Source: Paralithodes platypus (taxonomy: Eukaryota > Arthropoda > Malacostraca > Decapoda > Lithodidae). Taken from it: a DNA stretch of 64,000 bases. Under the pieces are notes generated by a model that saw only the letters and a program-made list of their open reading frames with translations, did not search any database and was not told where the DNA came from. Location: positions 47,849,876 through 47,913,875 of the forward strand of contig CM064492.1 of NCBI GenBank assembly GCA_032716605.1. Direction: 5' to 3'. The translations under genes were made by a program, and so were the position numbers. Positions 35,517-46,768 of this stretch are shown piece by piece (the first letter of the stretch is position 1; each line of letters opens with the position of its first letter).

Positions 35517-36038
35517 AGTTTTAAGCTATTTTGTAAAGAAAGGGGGGGGGGGGGGAGTATCCTAGCTAAGGACTCTGACCTGCCTCTTATGTGATACAAG
35601 ATATGACGAGAATGAAAGGTCATGTGATAACCCATTCCTTAGACTCAAATAAGTCTAGTCAGGAAAAAATGTATGTTTACTTTATGGATGCAATAGAGTT
35701 CACTATATATACTCATTAATCTTAAGGATTAGGATTAAAAGAGAGAGTGCAAATATTTTGTAATATAGTACCTGGGGCCATAAATATATAGGCCAACTTG
35801 TTATCAGCATTGATAAATTATTTATTTTATTTTTTATATTATAAGCTATTTGTATAGTTTATGTGTTTCACCAACTGTTCTGTCAAACGTAACGGTGACA
35901 ACACCGCAGGCTACCTTTAAGGAACGCCGCCTGTACAATACTTTATTATTTTTAGTACGTGTATCCTTGGACCTCCGTAATTTATTAGTGGTTTTTGATG
36001 TTCATGATGAATGTCCCCCTCCAGTCTTGAGATATCAG

Positions 36039-36146
36039 GCGCATCATCAATGATGAAGGGGCCACTAATAAATTATAGGTTTGAGTCCCGAAGGGAAGAA
36101 GGAAAACCTATTATTTAGTAGTGGCCCCGGAATCATTGACGATTTT
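36039..36146 (+). repeat. DIRS internal complementary region
   Basis: Joins the inverse of the left terminus to the inverse of the right terminus, with the junction at about 36075/36076. In DIRS1 such a region serves as a splint for circle formation. Confidence 0.85.
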
Positions 36147-36207
36147 GGCCCTCCCTTCCATCCCCTTCCCATTCATCTGCTATGTTTTGAGAGTCTTGAT
36201 ATATCAG

Positions 36208-37042
36208 ATTAAGGGCGAGATAGTGCTTCGATGAGTGAGGCGAAGCATACACAAACAGCAGACGCATGAGAAGCGCAACGCTAAGATCAAAGTTTAATTT
36301 TGTATTTTATTATTTTTTACTAGTTTTTTCTAGTAGTGGTACCCACATCATATAGGACGAGTCCGTGAGTGGTTTGTTAAGAGCGTTTCGCTCACGATGT
36401 GTGACAGTCGTATTTTGTTCTATCCCGGGCGGGAAGTTTGAAAGACAAGCTTGAGTTCAAAGATTGGCCATTACCAACATTAACACCTTACGAGCGGCCT
36501 ATGCGGTTTATTTATATGTACCGCCCAGCGGGGTGTTTTTAGCCAAAATAGGGCTGTTTACGTGATCATTTTCATGCCTAAATAAGACCCAGAACGTAAA
36601 ACAAGTACCTATCTCTGAAAGGGCATAAACAGAGCTTTCGAATGACACCATAACGATCCTTTTATGATGGCTAGTTTTCTTGCAATAACCGTGCAACGCG
36701 AGTGCAAAAAGCATGTAATTAGCCACTTTTCCGATACAATTCCTTATATAGCGAGTGAGAGAGGGAGGAGGGAGCTGGGATTCGTGTCAGTATGTTCGCC
36801 GCGGTGGTCTGGAGCAGTCATACGCTCGCTACTCTCCTGCCACCACTTGTCTCTCTCTCTCAGCAACATTACGTGCTGAAATTGCCACTCGACCTATGTC
36901 GAGCGCCGCCACATAGTCCAGCTTTATTAAATACGACTTATGTGGTGAGCCGCTAATTAAGGGTTAAGGCGCATTGTCAATGAATCCGGGGCCACTACTA
37001 AATATTAGGTTTTCCTTCTTCCCTTCGGGACTCAAACCTATA
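36208..37042 (-). repeat. DIRS right inverted terminal repeat (holds MITE D2)
   Basis: Complementary to 28058-28603 apart from the inserted D2 (36480-36967). The outer extension TAGGTTTTCCTTCTTCCCTT (about 37005-37025) has no partner in the left repeat but does in the internal complementary region. Confidence 0.88.
36480..36967 (+). mobile_element. Family D MITE, copy D2, inside the right DIRS repeat
   Basis: TTAA at 36480 and 36964. Left end CACCTTACGAGCGGCC; right end GAGCCGCTAATTAAGGG. Closely similar throughout to D1, including CTGAAAGGGCATAAACAGAG and CTTGTCTCTCTCTCTCAG. Confidence 0.85.
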
Positions 37043-37080
37043 TTGTGTGGCTAATTAGTGGATTTACTTGTTTGTATATC

Positions 37081-37395
37081 TAACCCTTTCAGTTTACGAT
37101 TATCCTTTTCTTCCACTTATTATGGCTATCGGTAGATGATTTATTCAGCTTAGGAAGAACTTGCGGGGGGCCAGACGGTTAATTATGATAGTATTAACCC
37201 TTTGAAGATTATGACGCATTTTGACACTTTATTTCGGCTATCATTAGACGATTTTATACAGTTAAGGAAGGATCTGTGGGAATTTTATGGGTACAGACAA
37301 TCTCAATTAACTCGCTGACTTCCACATACCCTTCCTAAACTGAATAAAACCGTCTAACAATAGCCAGAAAACAGAAAAGAAATACGTATATGAAT
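37081..37395. mobile_element. Family G MITEs: half-copy and copy G6
   Basis: 37081-37193 is a left arm (CTTTCAGTTTACGATTATCC). A fuller copy starts at TTAA 37194 (CCCTTTGAAGATTATGACGC) and ends near 37395, with inverse arms TTAGACGATTTTATACAG and AAAACCGTCTAACAATAGCC. Confidence 0.75.
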
Positions 37396-37476
37396 AATCT
37401 TTGTATCTCCACGGGTTCTTCGTAATCTTTCTATAATCATGCAATAGAAGCTTGAATAAAAAGTAAAAATGGAATG

Positions 37477-37810
37477 TTGAACCCTTTCAGTATGCTAGGA
37501 GGCCGATTCCTTTTAAAATATCAGGCTCGTTATCGCTCGCCAGGAAAAATTAGACACCTAAATGACACGAAATGTCTTAAAATTGACAACGAAATGGGGC
37601 AAAAGGTCTTTAAATCGCTAAAGTAATGGGGCGAAAGTCTTAAAATCTGAAAGCTATAATTGTTACATTATTGTAATCAGCTTGGGAAGGACTTGTGGGA
37701 GTCAGAGAGTTGATATAGAGTTTACCCTTTTCATTCCTATAGGGCCTTCCTAAGCTGACTATAAATCGTCTATTGATAGCGAAACTAAACTGAAAAAAGT
37801 TGAAAAAATT
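37477..37810. mobile_element. Family G MITE, copy G7, split by A7
   Basis: The left end CCCTTTCAGTATGC is cut by family A sequence at about 37497. The remainder resumes near 37655 (GTAATCAGCTTGGGAAGGAC) and ends with ATAAATCGTCTATTGATAGC. Confidence 0.65.
37497..37655 (-). mobile_element. Family A MITE, copy A7 (partial)
   Basis: CAGGCTCGTTATCGCTCGCC and GACACCTAAATGACACGAAA; the terminal 120 or more bases on one side are missing. 37811-38490 beyond it shows no feature. Confidence 0.75.
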
Positions 37811-38504
37811 AAACAGACAACTCAACCGCCACCTAGACAAACTGTAGGCTACCCTTAATGGTTTCTTGGAGGGGGTTATACCAATATTTGTATTCTAAAA
37901 GGAAGTGGGTAGGGTGTTCGTGGAAGAGATGGGGGAAGGGAGACTGGAAGGGTTAGCTTGTGTTGGTACAGTCCCGGTACAGTCGGCCAAATAAGTGATG
38001 TTGTAGCACCAAGTTTATTTTGATCAATAATCGGCATTAGCCCTATCTAAGCTTTATTTCATCGTTTCGAGTGACATATATAAACATGTTTTTACCTGTA
38101 CACCCCCTATTTAACATCTGACAGACATTAATACAACACACAGAGAGCAAAACGTAATGAAAGCGGCGACACGACTTATTTGACTGTACAGTCACTCATA
38201 AAATCGTGGACCTCCAATGTTTTGCTTTATACAATTATAACTATCTGGATTGATTTTTGAAGGGAACATATTTTTAAATGAAATGTATATTATAGTTTTG
38301 TAGTTGATGTATACAAAATAATATTCATAAATTCATTTTCAGATAAATACTTCCATAATAAGAAATATGTGAAAATAGGTGATGTTCACCAATAATTATG
38401 AGTGACTGTAGCCTACATTAGGATGTCATAGTATTTAGCTCACTCATTTCGTGGAATTCGCCTATTTCTAATTATGGAAGCATACTGTATATTTGGAAAC
38501 GAAT

Positions 38505-38606
38505 TTATGAGTAGTTCTAAACATCAAGTACAACACTATACATACAGTATACTATTTATGAGTAGTTCTAAACATCAAGTACAACACTATACATACAGTA
38601 TACTAT
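38505..38606. repeat. 51-bp direct duplication
   Basis: TTTATGAGTAGTTCTAAACA followed by CATCAAGTACAACACTATAC appears twice in tandem, identical apart from the edges. Confidence 0.9.
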
Positions 38607-38719
38607 TTATTGAAAAGCAAGTTATATCCCAAAATCAATCCAAATAGAAGGGGTTCACGAATTCTTATGAGTGGGCTAAAGACTATTCAAAAAAAGCATT
38701 CAACATGGGACAGTGAATG

Positions 38720-38850
38720 CTTGAGGGCGCGTTTTTACATTTTATTTTGTTAATCATTAGACAATTATATATAATTTAGGAAGGATCCCTAGGAATTAAA
38801 GGGGTATAAGCTATCTCAATAAACTTTCTAGCTCTAAAGTGTTTTTTGAA
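38720..38850. mobile_element. Family G MITE fragment G8
   Basis: AATCATTAGACAATTATATA and TTTAGGAAGGATCC match the left arm of the family; the right arm is missing. Confidence 0.5.
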
Positions 38851-38871
38851 GGTTTGTACAGTACAGCAATC

Positions 38872-39080
38872 AGTGAATCACTATAGTCTGTCTACTTTCA
38901 GCTGATGGTAAATTGAATCCAGTTAGCAACCGATTTCTTGATATGGAAAACTATGAAACTGCAATGTCTGTATGTCCTAATATTGATACATTTTCAAATT
39001 GTATAACTTATTTCGCTACAAAATGTTCGTAATAGTTGAGTAAATTAAGATGCCAGTTGATTATCAGGGAAAAAAATAAA
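38872..39080. mobile_element. Family C MITE, copy C3
   Basis: Begins ACTATAGTCTGTCTACTTTC, then CAGCTGATGGTAAATTGA. The interior GTCCTAATATTGATACATTT and CTACAAAATGTTCGTAATAG matches other copies. The right end is degenerate. Confidence 0.7.
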
Positions 39081-39179
39081 ATTACAATGGTATGTCCATT
39101 CAATAAGTTTATTACTCGGTTGAAACAAATGTTGAGTGAAAGGGCTTCCCAATGTGTTTGCAACCATTTCCTCTAGTGT

Positions 39180-39905
39180 ATTGCGAATGGTTAATTGTGA
39201 AATGCTTTGTTAACATTTATGTCATCAAGACCTTTAACAATTAAAACAAACATTGCGTCGGGTTTCCTTTTAACCTGCACTTTGTAAAACTAAATTTTTA
39301 AAAACTTGCTTAGTCTCTCATTGTATGGTTTATTTCTAAGGGAAGGGATCAACTTTGCTGTTCTACGCTGAACGGATTCGAGTTTTTCTGTCTTTTACTA
39401 AATAGGGAGACCAAAACTGCACAGCATACTCCAGATGCGGCCTCACAATACTTTTGTATAATGGTATAACTATGTCTTTACTATAACAATGAACATTTCT
39501 AATAAATCCTAGTGCTCTGTTTGCTTTGTTAGCTGCTGCGGTGCATTGGCTTGTAGATATTATATTTTTGTTTATAAGCACTCCTAGGTCTTTTATCTGT
39601 GATACGCTCTTTACCTTTTCTCCATTCATGTGGTATTCGTATATATTGTTTTGGGAGCCTATTTGTAGTATCTGACATTTGTTTACATTAAAGGGCATCT
39701 GCCAATTTTCTGACCACTCCGTGATTTTGTTTAGATCTGATTGCAGGCTAATTCTATCGCTTTCCGAGATTATTGCATTTCCTATCTTAGTGTCATCGGC
39801 GAATTTGGAAATTATATTATTGATGCCGTTGTCTATATCATTAATAATATATATTGTGAACAATATTGGACCCAGTACTGAGCCCTGGGGGACTCTACTA
39901 GTCAC
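39180..39905 (-). pseudogene. L2/CR1-like reverse transcriptase fragment
   Basis: The minus-strand frame 39363-39905 (180 codons) begins at motif B (VPQGSVLGPILFTIYI). It continues through ISKFADDTKIGNAI (motif C intact), NWQMPFNVNKCQILQIG, KDLGVLINKN and SIVRPHLEYAVQFWSPYLVK. A frame change near 39363 leads to thumb remnants (KLIPSLRNKPYNERL). It is the same lineage as the 18.6-20.8 kb element. The 5' side ends abruptly at RTE sequence at about 39918. Confidence 0.8.
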
Positions 39906-39917
39906 TGGAGTTCAATC

Positions 39918-40050
39918 GGATTATATCTATCTATCTATTGCCGACACCATGATCCCCGAAGGGGTGGCCATGAACGAAACTCCCCATACACCTCTGTCCC
40001 CAGTCAGTTGACGCACCTCCTCCCATACAGCACTGCTTTCACGCATATAC
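39918..40050 (-). pseudogene. RTE-type element, 3' end only (copy 4)
   Basis: CTATCTATCTATCTATTGCC is the inverse of the ATAG tail. It is followed by the last 40 or so codons (VRQLTGDRGVWGVSFMATPS). Truncated by the TTAA of MITE B4 at 40055. Confidence 0.75.
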
Positions 40051-40054
40051 TTTT

Positions 40055-40435
40055 TTAAAGGGGGTGACCTGTTTTTGTTCTGTCCTTTTCTATCTTTCTC
40101 TGGCTTGTATCCATTTGGCCCCATTCAGCCTACTGTTTTAAGACGTTTATCCCCATCCAGGTGTCAATTTTTTACTGGTGAGCGGTAGCGAGCCAGCATA
40201 ATTTTTATTTTTGTTTGACAGCAGGCTAAATTTGTACATTTTTCGATAGAAAAATTTCTCCGGCGAAGCCGGATTTCTTCATATAATGCTGGCTCGCTAT
40301 CGCTCGCCAGGAAGAAATCGACACCTAGATGGGGATAAACGTCTTAAAATAGTTGGCTGAATGGGGCCGAATGGATACAAGCCAGAGAAAGAGAGAAAAG
40401 GACAGAAATAACAAAAAGCAGGTCACCCCCCTTAA
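40055..40435. mobile_element. Family B foldback MITE, copy B4
   Basis: TTAA at 40055 and 40432. Ends AGGGGGTGACCTG and CAGGTCACCCCCC are inverse to each other. The inner arms are GAGCGGTAGCGAGCCAGCAT and ATGCTGGCTCGCTATCGCTC. It sits directly at the broken edge of an RTE fragment. Confidence 0.9.
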
Positions 40436-40439
40436 CTCC

Positions 40440-40520
40440 ATTCTTCCACCTCTCTCTCTCACACACACACACGCTCTCTCTCTCTGACAGACACACTCAT
40501 TCTCACACCCACCCACCCCA

Positions 40521-40551
<31 letters not shown>

Positions 40552-40760
40552 TCTCTTTCACACACACACTATCTCACACTCACACATACACTCTCTCTCT
40601 CTCTCTCTCAAAGGTTGTGAGGATAGCCACAGACTCAGGGTCTCTCTAAGACTGCGAGGATAGCCACAGGGTAATGTATTCATAGTTCAATTAGACGGGG
40701 ATGACTTGGCACATTGTTCTCACTCTCGCTCTCTCTCTCTCTCTGTTCATATCTTGCTAA
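40440..40760. repeat. (CT)n/(CA)n low-complexity tracts
   Basis: Alternating CT and CACA runs with a small direct repeat (GAGGATAGCCACAG twice, 40619 and 40657). 40761-41224 contains a T-run at about 41146-41163 and no feature I can name. Confidence 0.85.
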
Positions 40761-41224
40761 CTCACTCATCACCTGGATTACATAATTTCTCCAGGTACGC
40801 TGTAACTTCATTACTTAGTATGGTAGTGTGTTATCGGAGTTCTGTCCTCCTTTCCTATTTTACTCCAGCCATCTGGTCTGGTCTGGAGCAACCAACGTAT
40901 ATACTTTTAATCTTTACTGTACTTCTCATTTCTCAACATATTCTTCCTCTATCCAAATTACTCTACTCTCCTACTTTACTCCAGCCATCAGATCAGATCA
41001 GAATATTAATTACAGGCGATCATAACCTTCAGAATAAAGTATATATATATATACCTGTATATAATTATGGTCCATTTAGCCGTTATTACTAACGTTCCCA
41101 GGGTGCACCACGGGGAGGCGGACCAAACTACACCCCGTTTTTTATTTTTTTTTTTTTTTTTTTAAGCAAACCATTGTCTATTATACAGTATATACTTAAG
41201 CTGGTGAGAAATGCACTTATTCCT

Positions 41225-41640
41225 ATCTTCACTCTCAAGATTCAATCAACATCAATTGTAAGCTTCAATCAACATCCCTCTCAAGCTTCAATTAACATTC
41301 CTCTTAAGTTTCAATCAACATCCCTCTCAAGCTTCAATTAATATTCCTCTTAAGCTTCAATCAACATTCCTCTTAAGCTTCAATCATCATTCCTCTCAAG
41401 ATTCAATAAACATTCCTCTCAAGCTTCAATCAACATCCCTCTCAAGCTTCAATAAACATTCCTCTCAAGCTTCAATCAACATCTCTCTCAACCTTCAATC
41501 AACATCACTCAAGCTTCAATCAACATCCCTTTCAAACTTAAACCAACATCCCTTGCAAGCTTCAATCTACATCCGTTGCAAGCTTAAATCAACATCCCTT
41601 TCAAGCTTCAATCAAGATCCCTTGCAAGTTTCATTATTAT
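41225..41640. repeat. 23-bp degenerate tandem repeat, about 18 copies
   Basis: The unit CTTCAATCAACATCCCTCTC plus AAG has many single-base variants (ATTCC, AATAAAC, TTGCAAG). It is older than the 28-bp and 45-bp arrays. 41641-41913 holds nothing recognised. Confidence 0.9.
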
Positions 41641-41913
41641 CTGCACTGCTCCCTCAGATAATTGCAAGTCAACTATAATTGACTCACACATACAGTATTA
41701 TTCAAAGGCGGTATCATTTTTTATAGGAGCATATTTTTCTTCTCTTGCATAATTATACTCCATGCATTTTTGTCATTCTTCCGTGCTTATACTGTGCATT
41801 GCCATTATATTTATCTTTTCAACATCAACATACTTTGATTGGTGTTGGAATTCTCCTTTTCTTCCTGTATACTTTGCTTGAGGTCTCGTAAGTTGGATGT
41901 GGTTGTCCTGGCA

Positions 41914-42295
41914 TTAATGGGGGATGGGTCGTATTTAGTTGCTCCTTTATATATATTTTTATATTTTGTTTTTAGTTTCCTCCCTAGACCTCTATCAAAC
42001 TTTAAAAAAACATCCATTAGATCCCCTTCTAGATTACTTTGTATATTTTTCGGTAGAAAATGTGACTGGCCGAAGGCTGGTTCTTCAAAAATTACAGGCT
42101 AACTATTGTTCGCCAGGAATAAAATTGACACCTAAGAAGCAGGAAAGGTCTTAATATTGACAAAGAAATGGGGCGAAATTTCTTAAAATTGCCAAACTAA
42201 CGGGGCGAACGTCTTAGAATCTCAAAACCGATGGAGCTAAACATGAGGGAAAAGGAGGTTCGAAAAAGAACCCTTAAGTGAATATCTCCCCTTAA
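41914..42295 (-). mobile_element. Family A MITE, copy A8
   Basis: TTAA at 41914 and 42292. Core GACTGGCCGAAGGCTGGTTC and CAGGCTAACTATTGTTCGCC. The right TTAA is also the left TTAA of MITE D3. Confidence 0.85.
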
Positions 42296-42767
42296 CCCCT
42301 TATTGGCGGGACCCGACTTAAGGCGGTCTAGAGAACCAAGGACAATGTGGCAGGGACCTCCTTAAGTCGGTAGCAATTTTGAGCACATAATTGGCTCTGG
42401 GAGAGAGTCCGAGCGGTGGGAGGAGCGTAGATTGACTCTGACCGTTCGGCACGGCTCCCACGCCGGCACTGGGCCCACCTCCACACTCACTACCTCACTA
42501 GACAGGGAATTATGAAAGGAAATTACCGTATTTTAGCAATTTTTCCTTCGTGTTGCACGATCGTTGCAAGAGAACCAGTGGTCGTAGAAGGATGGTTCTG
42601 GTGTCATTGGAAAGCTCAATTATCGCCCTTTCACGGATACATACTTGTATTACGCTCTGGCTCTTGTTTATGCATGAAAAAGAGCACGGAAATAAGCTCG
42701 TTTAGGGTAAAACTACCCGCTTGGCAGGTAGTAGAAGTTACCGACCTATCCACTCGTGGAGTGTTAA
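42292..42767 (-). mobile_element. Family D MITE, copy D3
   Basis: Inverted relative to D1 and D2. TTAA at 42292 and 42764; ends CCCCTTATTGGCGGGAC and CCACTCGTGGAGTG. The interior GTTGCACGATCGTTGCAAGA matches D1. Confidence 0.85.
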
Positions 42768-42866
42768 TATAGTGGTATACCTTTTTTCTGAGGTGTTCGC
42801 AACCCATCTCGATCATCCAGAGAGTTTGGTAGACGGTTCTCATTGATTTTCATGATTGTACTCATA

Positions 42867-43050
42867 TTAACCCCTTCTGTACCGGCGATGTCTTTTCAAA
42901 TTTATTCTAGCCATATTTAGACGATTTTGTGCAGCTTAAGAAGAATCTGTGGTAGTAAAAAGAGTTAAGGGAGCTAGTTCGAAGCCTGTTAATTGCCCGA
43001 GGCTCTTTTTGAACTGAATTAATGTAGTCTAATAGTAGCCATGTACAAAT
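42867..43050. mobile_element. Family G variant MITE, copy G9
   Basis: TTAA at 42867, then CCCCTTCTGTACCGGCGATG and CCATATTTAGACGATTTTGT. The right arm TGTAGTCTAATAGTAGCCAT is truncated. Confidence 0.7.
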
Positions 43051-43110
43051 AAAAAATATCTATTGGAACTATTTTACTCAGCCTTGGAAGGTACTCTAGG
43101 AATAAAATCG

Positions 43111-45290
43111 GTCTATCTATCTATCTATTGCCTGACGCCGTGATCCCCGAAGGGGTGGCCACGAACGAACCGCCCCCATGCACCTCTGTCCCCAGTCAGT
43201 CGACGCCCCTCCCCCCAACCAGCACCGCCTTTGTTCATATACTTCCTCACTCCATCCTTCCACCTCTCCTTCGGTCTACCTCTCCCTCTCTGTCCCTCCA
43301 CCTCACTCTCGTACACCCTCTTAGTCATTCTCTCGCTTTCCATACGTTCCATATGGCCGAACCATCTCAAGTTGTTCCTTTTCACACTTTCCAGCACATC
43401 TACCTCCACACCACACCTCCTTCTTACTTCTTCATTAGTCTGTCTATCCCTCCATGTAACTCCGCACGCACTTGTTAAGTAATTCATTTCCACTGCTCTC
43501 ACCCTTGGTCTGAGTCTTAACCAACGTCCATGCTTCGCTTCCGTAAGTCAGTGTCGGGATTACCACACTGTCATGCAAGGACTTCTTCACTTCCATACTG
43601 ACCACCTTATTTCTTGTTACTGCTTCCAGCGTTCCTACAACTCTCTTCCCCTGTTGTACCCTCTCCCGCACTTCTTCATCCATAGTCCCATCTTTACTCA
43701 ACACACTGCCCAGATACTTAAAAGAGTTGACGATCTCCATAGCCTGACCGTTCAGCTTCACCTCACACTCTGTGACTTCACCCCTTTCGAAGACCATAAC
43801 CTTGCTCTTCCCCGCATTTGCCTTCAAATTCCGTTTTTCGCACACTGTTCCAAACTCATTTACCAGACCCTGCAACTCCCATTCATTATCACTCATCAGA
43901 ACTGTATCATCCACAAACAGCAGTATAGGTAGCTTCCACTCATTTCCCTCCCTTTTCAGCGATACACCAACATCCACTGCTCTTGATAGTATTTCTTTCA
44001 TGACTCCATCCATATATACAGTAAACAACCACAGGGACATCACACACCCGCTTCAAACCAACATTCAGGTCAAAGAACTCGCTCTGCTCACTCTCCACAC
44101 GTACTGCCGCCTTTGCACCCTCATACATGCTCTTCACTGCTTTCAGCAACTTGCCATCTACTCCGTATATTCTAAGTACTTTCCACAAACCTTCTCTATC
44201 CACTCTGTCATAGGCCTTCTCCAAGTCCATAAAGGCAACATACACCTTTTGTTTCTTCTCCAGATATTTCTCCACAACACAATTCAGGGTAAAAATCTGA
44301 TCTACACATCCTCTTCCCTTCCTAAAACCTCCCTGCTCGTCGCCTATCCATTTCTCCGTTCTCACTCTCACTCTCTCAATCACTATCCTACTGTATACCT
44401 TCCCTACTACGCTTAGAAGACATATTCCTCGGTGGTTACCACACACTCCTCTTTCCCCTTTGCCCTTATATAGGGGGACTATTATGCCAGTCTTCCAGTC
44501 ATCAGGTGCACTCCCCTTCTCCCATGCTAGTTTGCACATTTTCCATACCCATTCGATCACTATCTCACCACCATACCTCAACATTTCCCCACACACTCCA
44601 TCTGTTCCTGGTGCTTTCCCCAACTTCACTCTTTTCATGGCTTCCCACACTTCTGACCTCATGATCCCCACCTCCTCCTCCACTACTTCTCTTCTTCCCC
44701 CTCCCATACCATATCCAACTATGTTTGCTGGCTCTTCATTCCTTACATTTATCAACTCATTGAAGTACTCCCTCCATCTTTCGACTCTCTCTTGCTTCTC
44801 GGCTAGCATTTTCCCATTCTTATCTTTCACACCCTTACTGTTTCCCTTGCTACCTTCCCTAACTTTCTTGACTTCTTTCCAGAACAGTTTCTTACTCTCC
44901 CTCCATTTTACACTCAGATTCCTTCCAAATTCCTCATCTACTCTTCTCTTACTTTCCTTCACCACCCTCTTTCTCTCCACGTACCTCGCTCGTTTCTGTC
45001 TCTCGAAATCTTCATTCCCTCTACTACCCAACCACTCTCTATATGCTTTCTTCTTTTCTTCCACAGCTATTTTTACCTCTTCTGTCCACCATGCCTTTCA
45101 CTCCCCTCCCTCTTCTCCTCACTCCACACACCTCCTCACATGCTGCACAGATCTCTTCCTTAAGCACCTTGCTCATCTCCTCTACTTCCTCCATAACTTC
45201 CAGGTCGAACCCACCTAGTCGTCTTTCTACTGCTCTCCTGTACTCTTCCCTGATTTCCTCCTCCGGTAATTTCTATAAACTTTGACTCCC
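43111..45290 (-). pseudogene. RTE-type non-LTR element, copy 2, frameshifted
   Basis: Nearly the same as the 25-27 kb copy but reaching further 5' (EEIREEYRRAVERRLGGFDL near 45270). The frame is open 43940-45064, 43444-44043 and 43125-43502, with shifts between. One break, near 44048, is a missing base or bases in the KQGC motif. Motif C reads FVDD instead of FADD. The 3' end carries four ATAG units (CTAT on the plus strand, 43113-43128). Inactive. Confidence 0.88.
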
Positions 45291-45351
45291 ACAATTTCCT
45301 TCCTAAGCTGACTGAAATCGTCTATTGCCATTCAGCCACCACATAAGGAAG

Positions 45352-45590
45352 CGGCTCACTGGTGTAGTGACTAGCATCTTGGACTTCCACCCAGAAGGCC
45401 CGGGAACGCGCCCACGCTCGGCGCATTAAAGATTTTTCACAAGCACTGAGTCGTTACCATCCCTCATGAGCAAGGGGATGGGGTAGTAGTACAGGACCCC
45501 AATGGAAATACGCCTAATCGGCCTTATTGGGCTATCCTTAGCTGGCTTAGCATGCGTTAGCTTTAAGAACTATTATTATTATTATTATAA
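45352..45590 (+). mobile_element. Probable tRNA-derived SINE with (ATT)n tail
   Basis: CTCACTGGTGTAGTGACTAG resembles an A box region and GGCCCGGGAACGCGCC a degenerate B box. The body ends AAGAACTATTATTATTATTA. No second copy seen here. 45591-46428 is AT-rich, with no gene recognised. Confidence 0.5.
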
Positions 45591-46428
45591 AGTGTATAGG
45601 AGGACGCTTTCTTTCCAAATTTTTGTTTTTAATGTTTTTAATGATATAGGAGTTCCAGCAACTCCTTATCATTTGCCTAAAAGCCTCCCATGGGCACTGC
45701 CCTGTTCGACTGGTGCTTGTAATCTCCCCCACGCTTACATTGAAACACAGAAAATATATTATAGGTTCAAACATTTCAAGAATTAATCGTAATGCTTTAT
45801 TATACCACAAGAAAAAAATGCTACATAAAATTAATTAAAATGTAAAACTTGCAAAATAAACAAACCAAAACGAATACAATACAATATATAGGCAAAATAA
45901 CTAATCAAAATCACCATGTGGAAAAAACGGTTGAGCCAAATAACCTAATACAATAAATAGATCTAACCACAGTAGTCTTGAACACAAATAATTGGTTTAG
46001 CCACAGTAATGGAGATGTCTATGATATGTATAGTGATTAAACACATACTGTTAAGTCATTACTATTATCATTTTCCGGTCTGAAATTTTACCTTAATTAT
46101 TTTCTTATTGTTTTAATTAGTTTTCGTTTGTAAGAGCAAGTAAATAGAAAAGGATTGTTAATTATAAGGACGTAATAATTATATCTGTTTTACATAATTG
46201 CATAACTTGCTAATCCATATGTTTTGTGTATTCAGTGTTTTAATATACAGGGTATACGGTAATAAAGATAATTATGTTAATACAAAGTTAAAGTTATAAA
46301 CTGTAATATAAATACACATAATTAATCTAGTATGTTGAAAAGTTGTAGGTATGTTGATATTATATTTTCAGCCGGAGTAGTGTGATATTTAGTAATTTAG
46401 TAGATCTTGGTGTTATTGTTCTGCCGTG

Positions 46429-46755
46429 GTATTCTGGTATTCATTATATGTTGGTGTTGTTCTTCCTTTCGTGGAGTTATTAATTTCGTTGTCCTGGTGT
46501 TACGGTATTTTAGACTATATTAGATTTTGGTGTTATTCATTTTGTCACGATGTTATGGTATTCTAGCATTCATTAGATCTTGTTGTCATTCATCTTGTCG
46601 TGAGGATATGGTATTCTACAGTAGTATTCTTTAGTCCTTGGTGTTACCCATGTTGTCCTGGTGTTTCGGCATTCTGGTATTCATTAGCTTTTGGTGTCAT
46701 TCATATTGTGCTGGTGTTTCGGCATTCTGGTAATCCTTAGATGTTGGTGATATAT
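46429..46755 (-). repeat. 53-bp degenerate tandem repeat just 3' of the crustin stop
   Basis: About six units carrying CATTCTGGTATTCATTAGCT, TTTGGTGTCATTCAT and TGTGCTGGTGTTTCGG. The array starts 14 bases beyond the crustin stop, so it probably lies in the 3' UTR or just beyond it. Confidence 0.75.
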
Positions 46756-46768
46756 TTATAAAATTAAT

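Larger units (their letters stand above)
28058..37042 (+). mobile_element. DIRS1-type tyrosine-recombinase retrotransposon with complete end architecture
   Basis: Inverted terminal repeats (left 28058-28603, right 36208-37042) enclose gag, RT-RNase H, a methyltransferase-like region and a tyrosine recombinase. An internal complementary region at 36039-36146 has two halves. 36039-36075 is the complement of the left end (CACTAATAAATTAT against ATAATTTATTAGTG). 36076-36146 is the complement of the right end (AGGTTTGAGTCCCGAAGGGA against its inverse at 37020-37039). The right repeat extends further outward than the left, as in DIRS1. No target duplication is expected or seen. Each inverted repeat contains one foldback MITE. 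The coding frames carry stops and shifts. Confidence 0.88.

Noticed and set aside
43772..45218. Plus-strand frames of 214 and 252 codons over RTE copy 2
   Set aside because: They are antisense shadows of the minus-strand reverse transcriptase.
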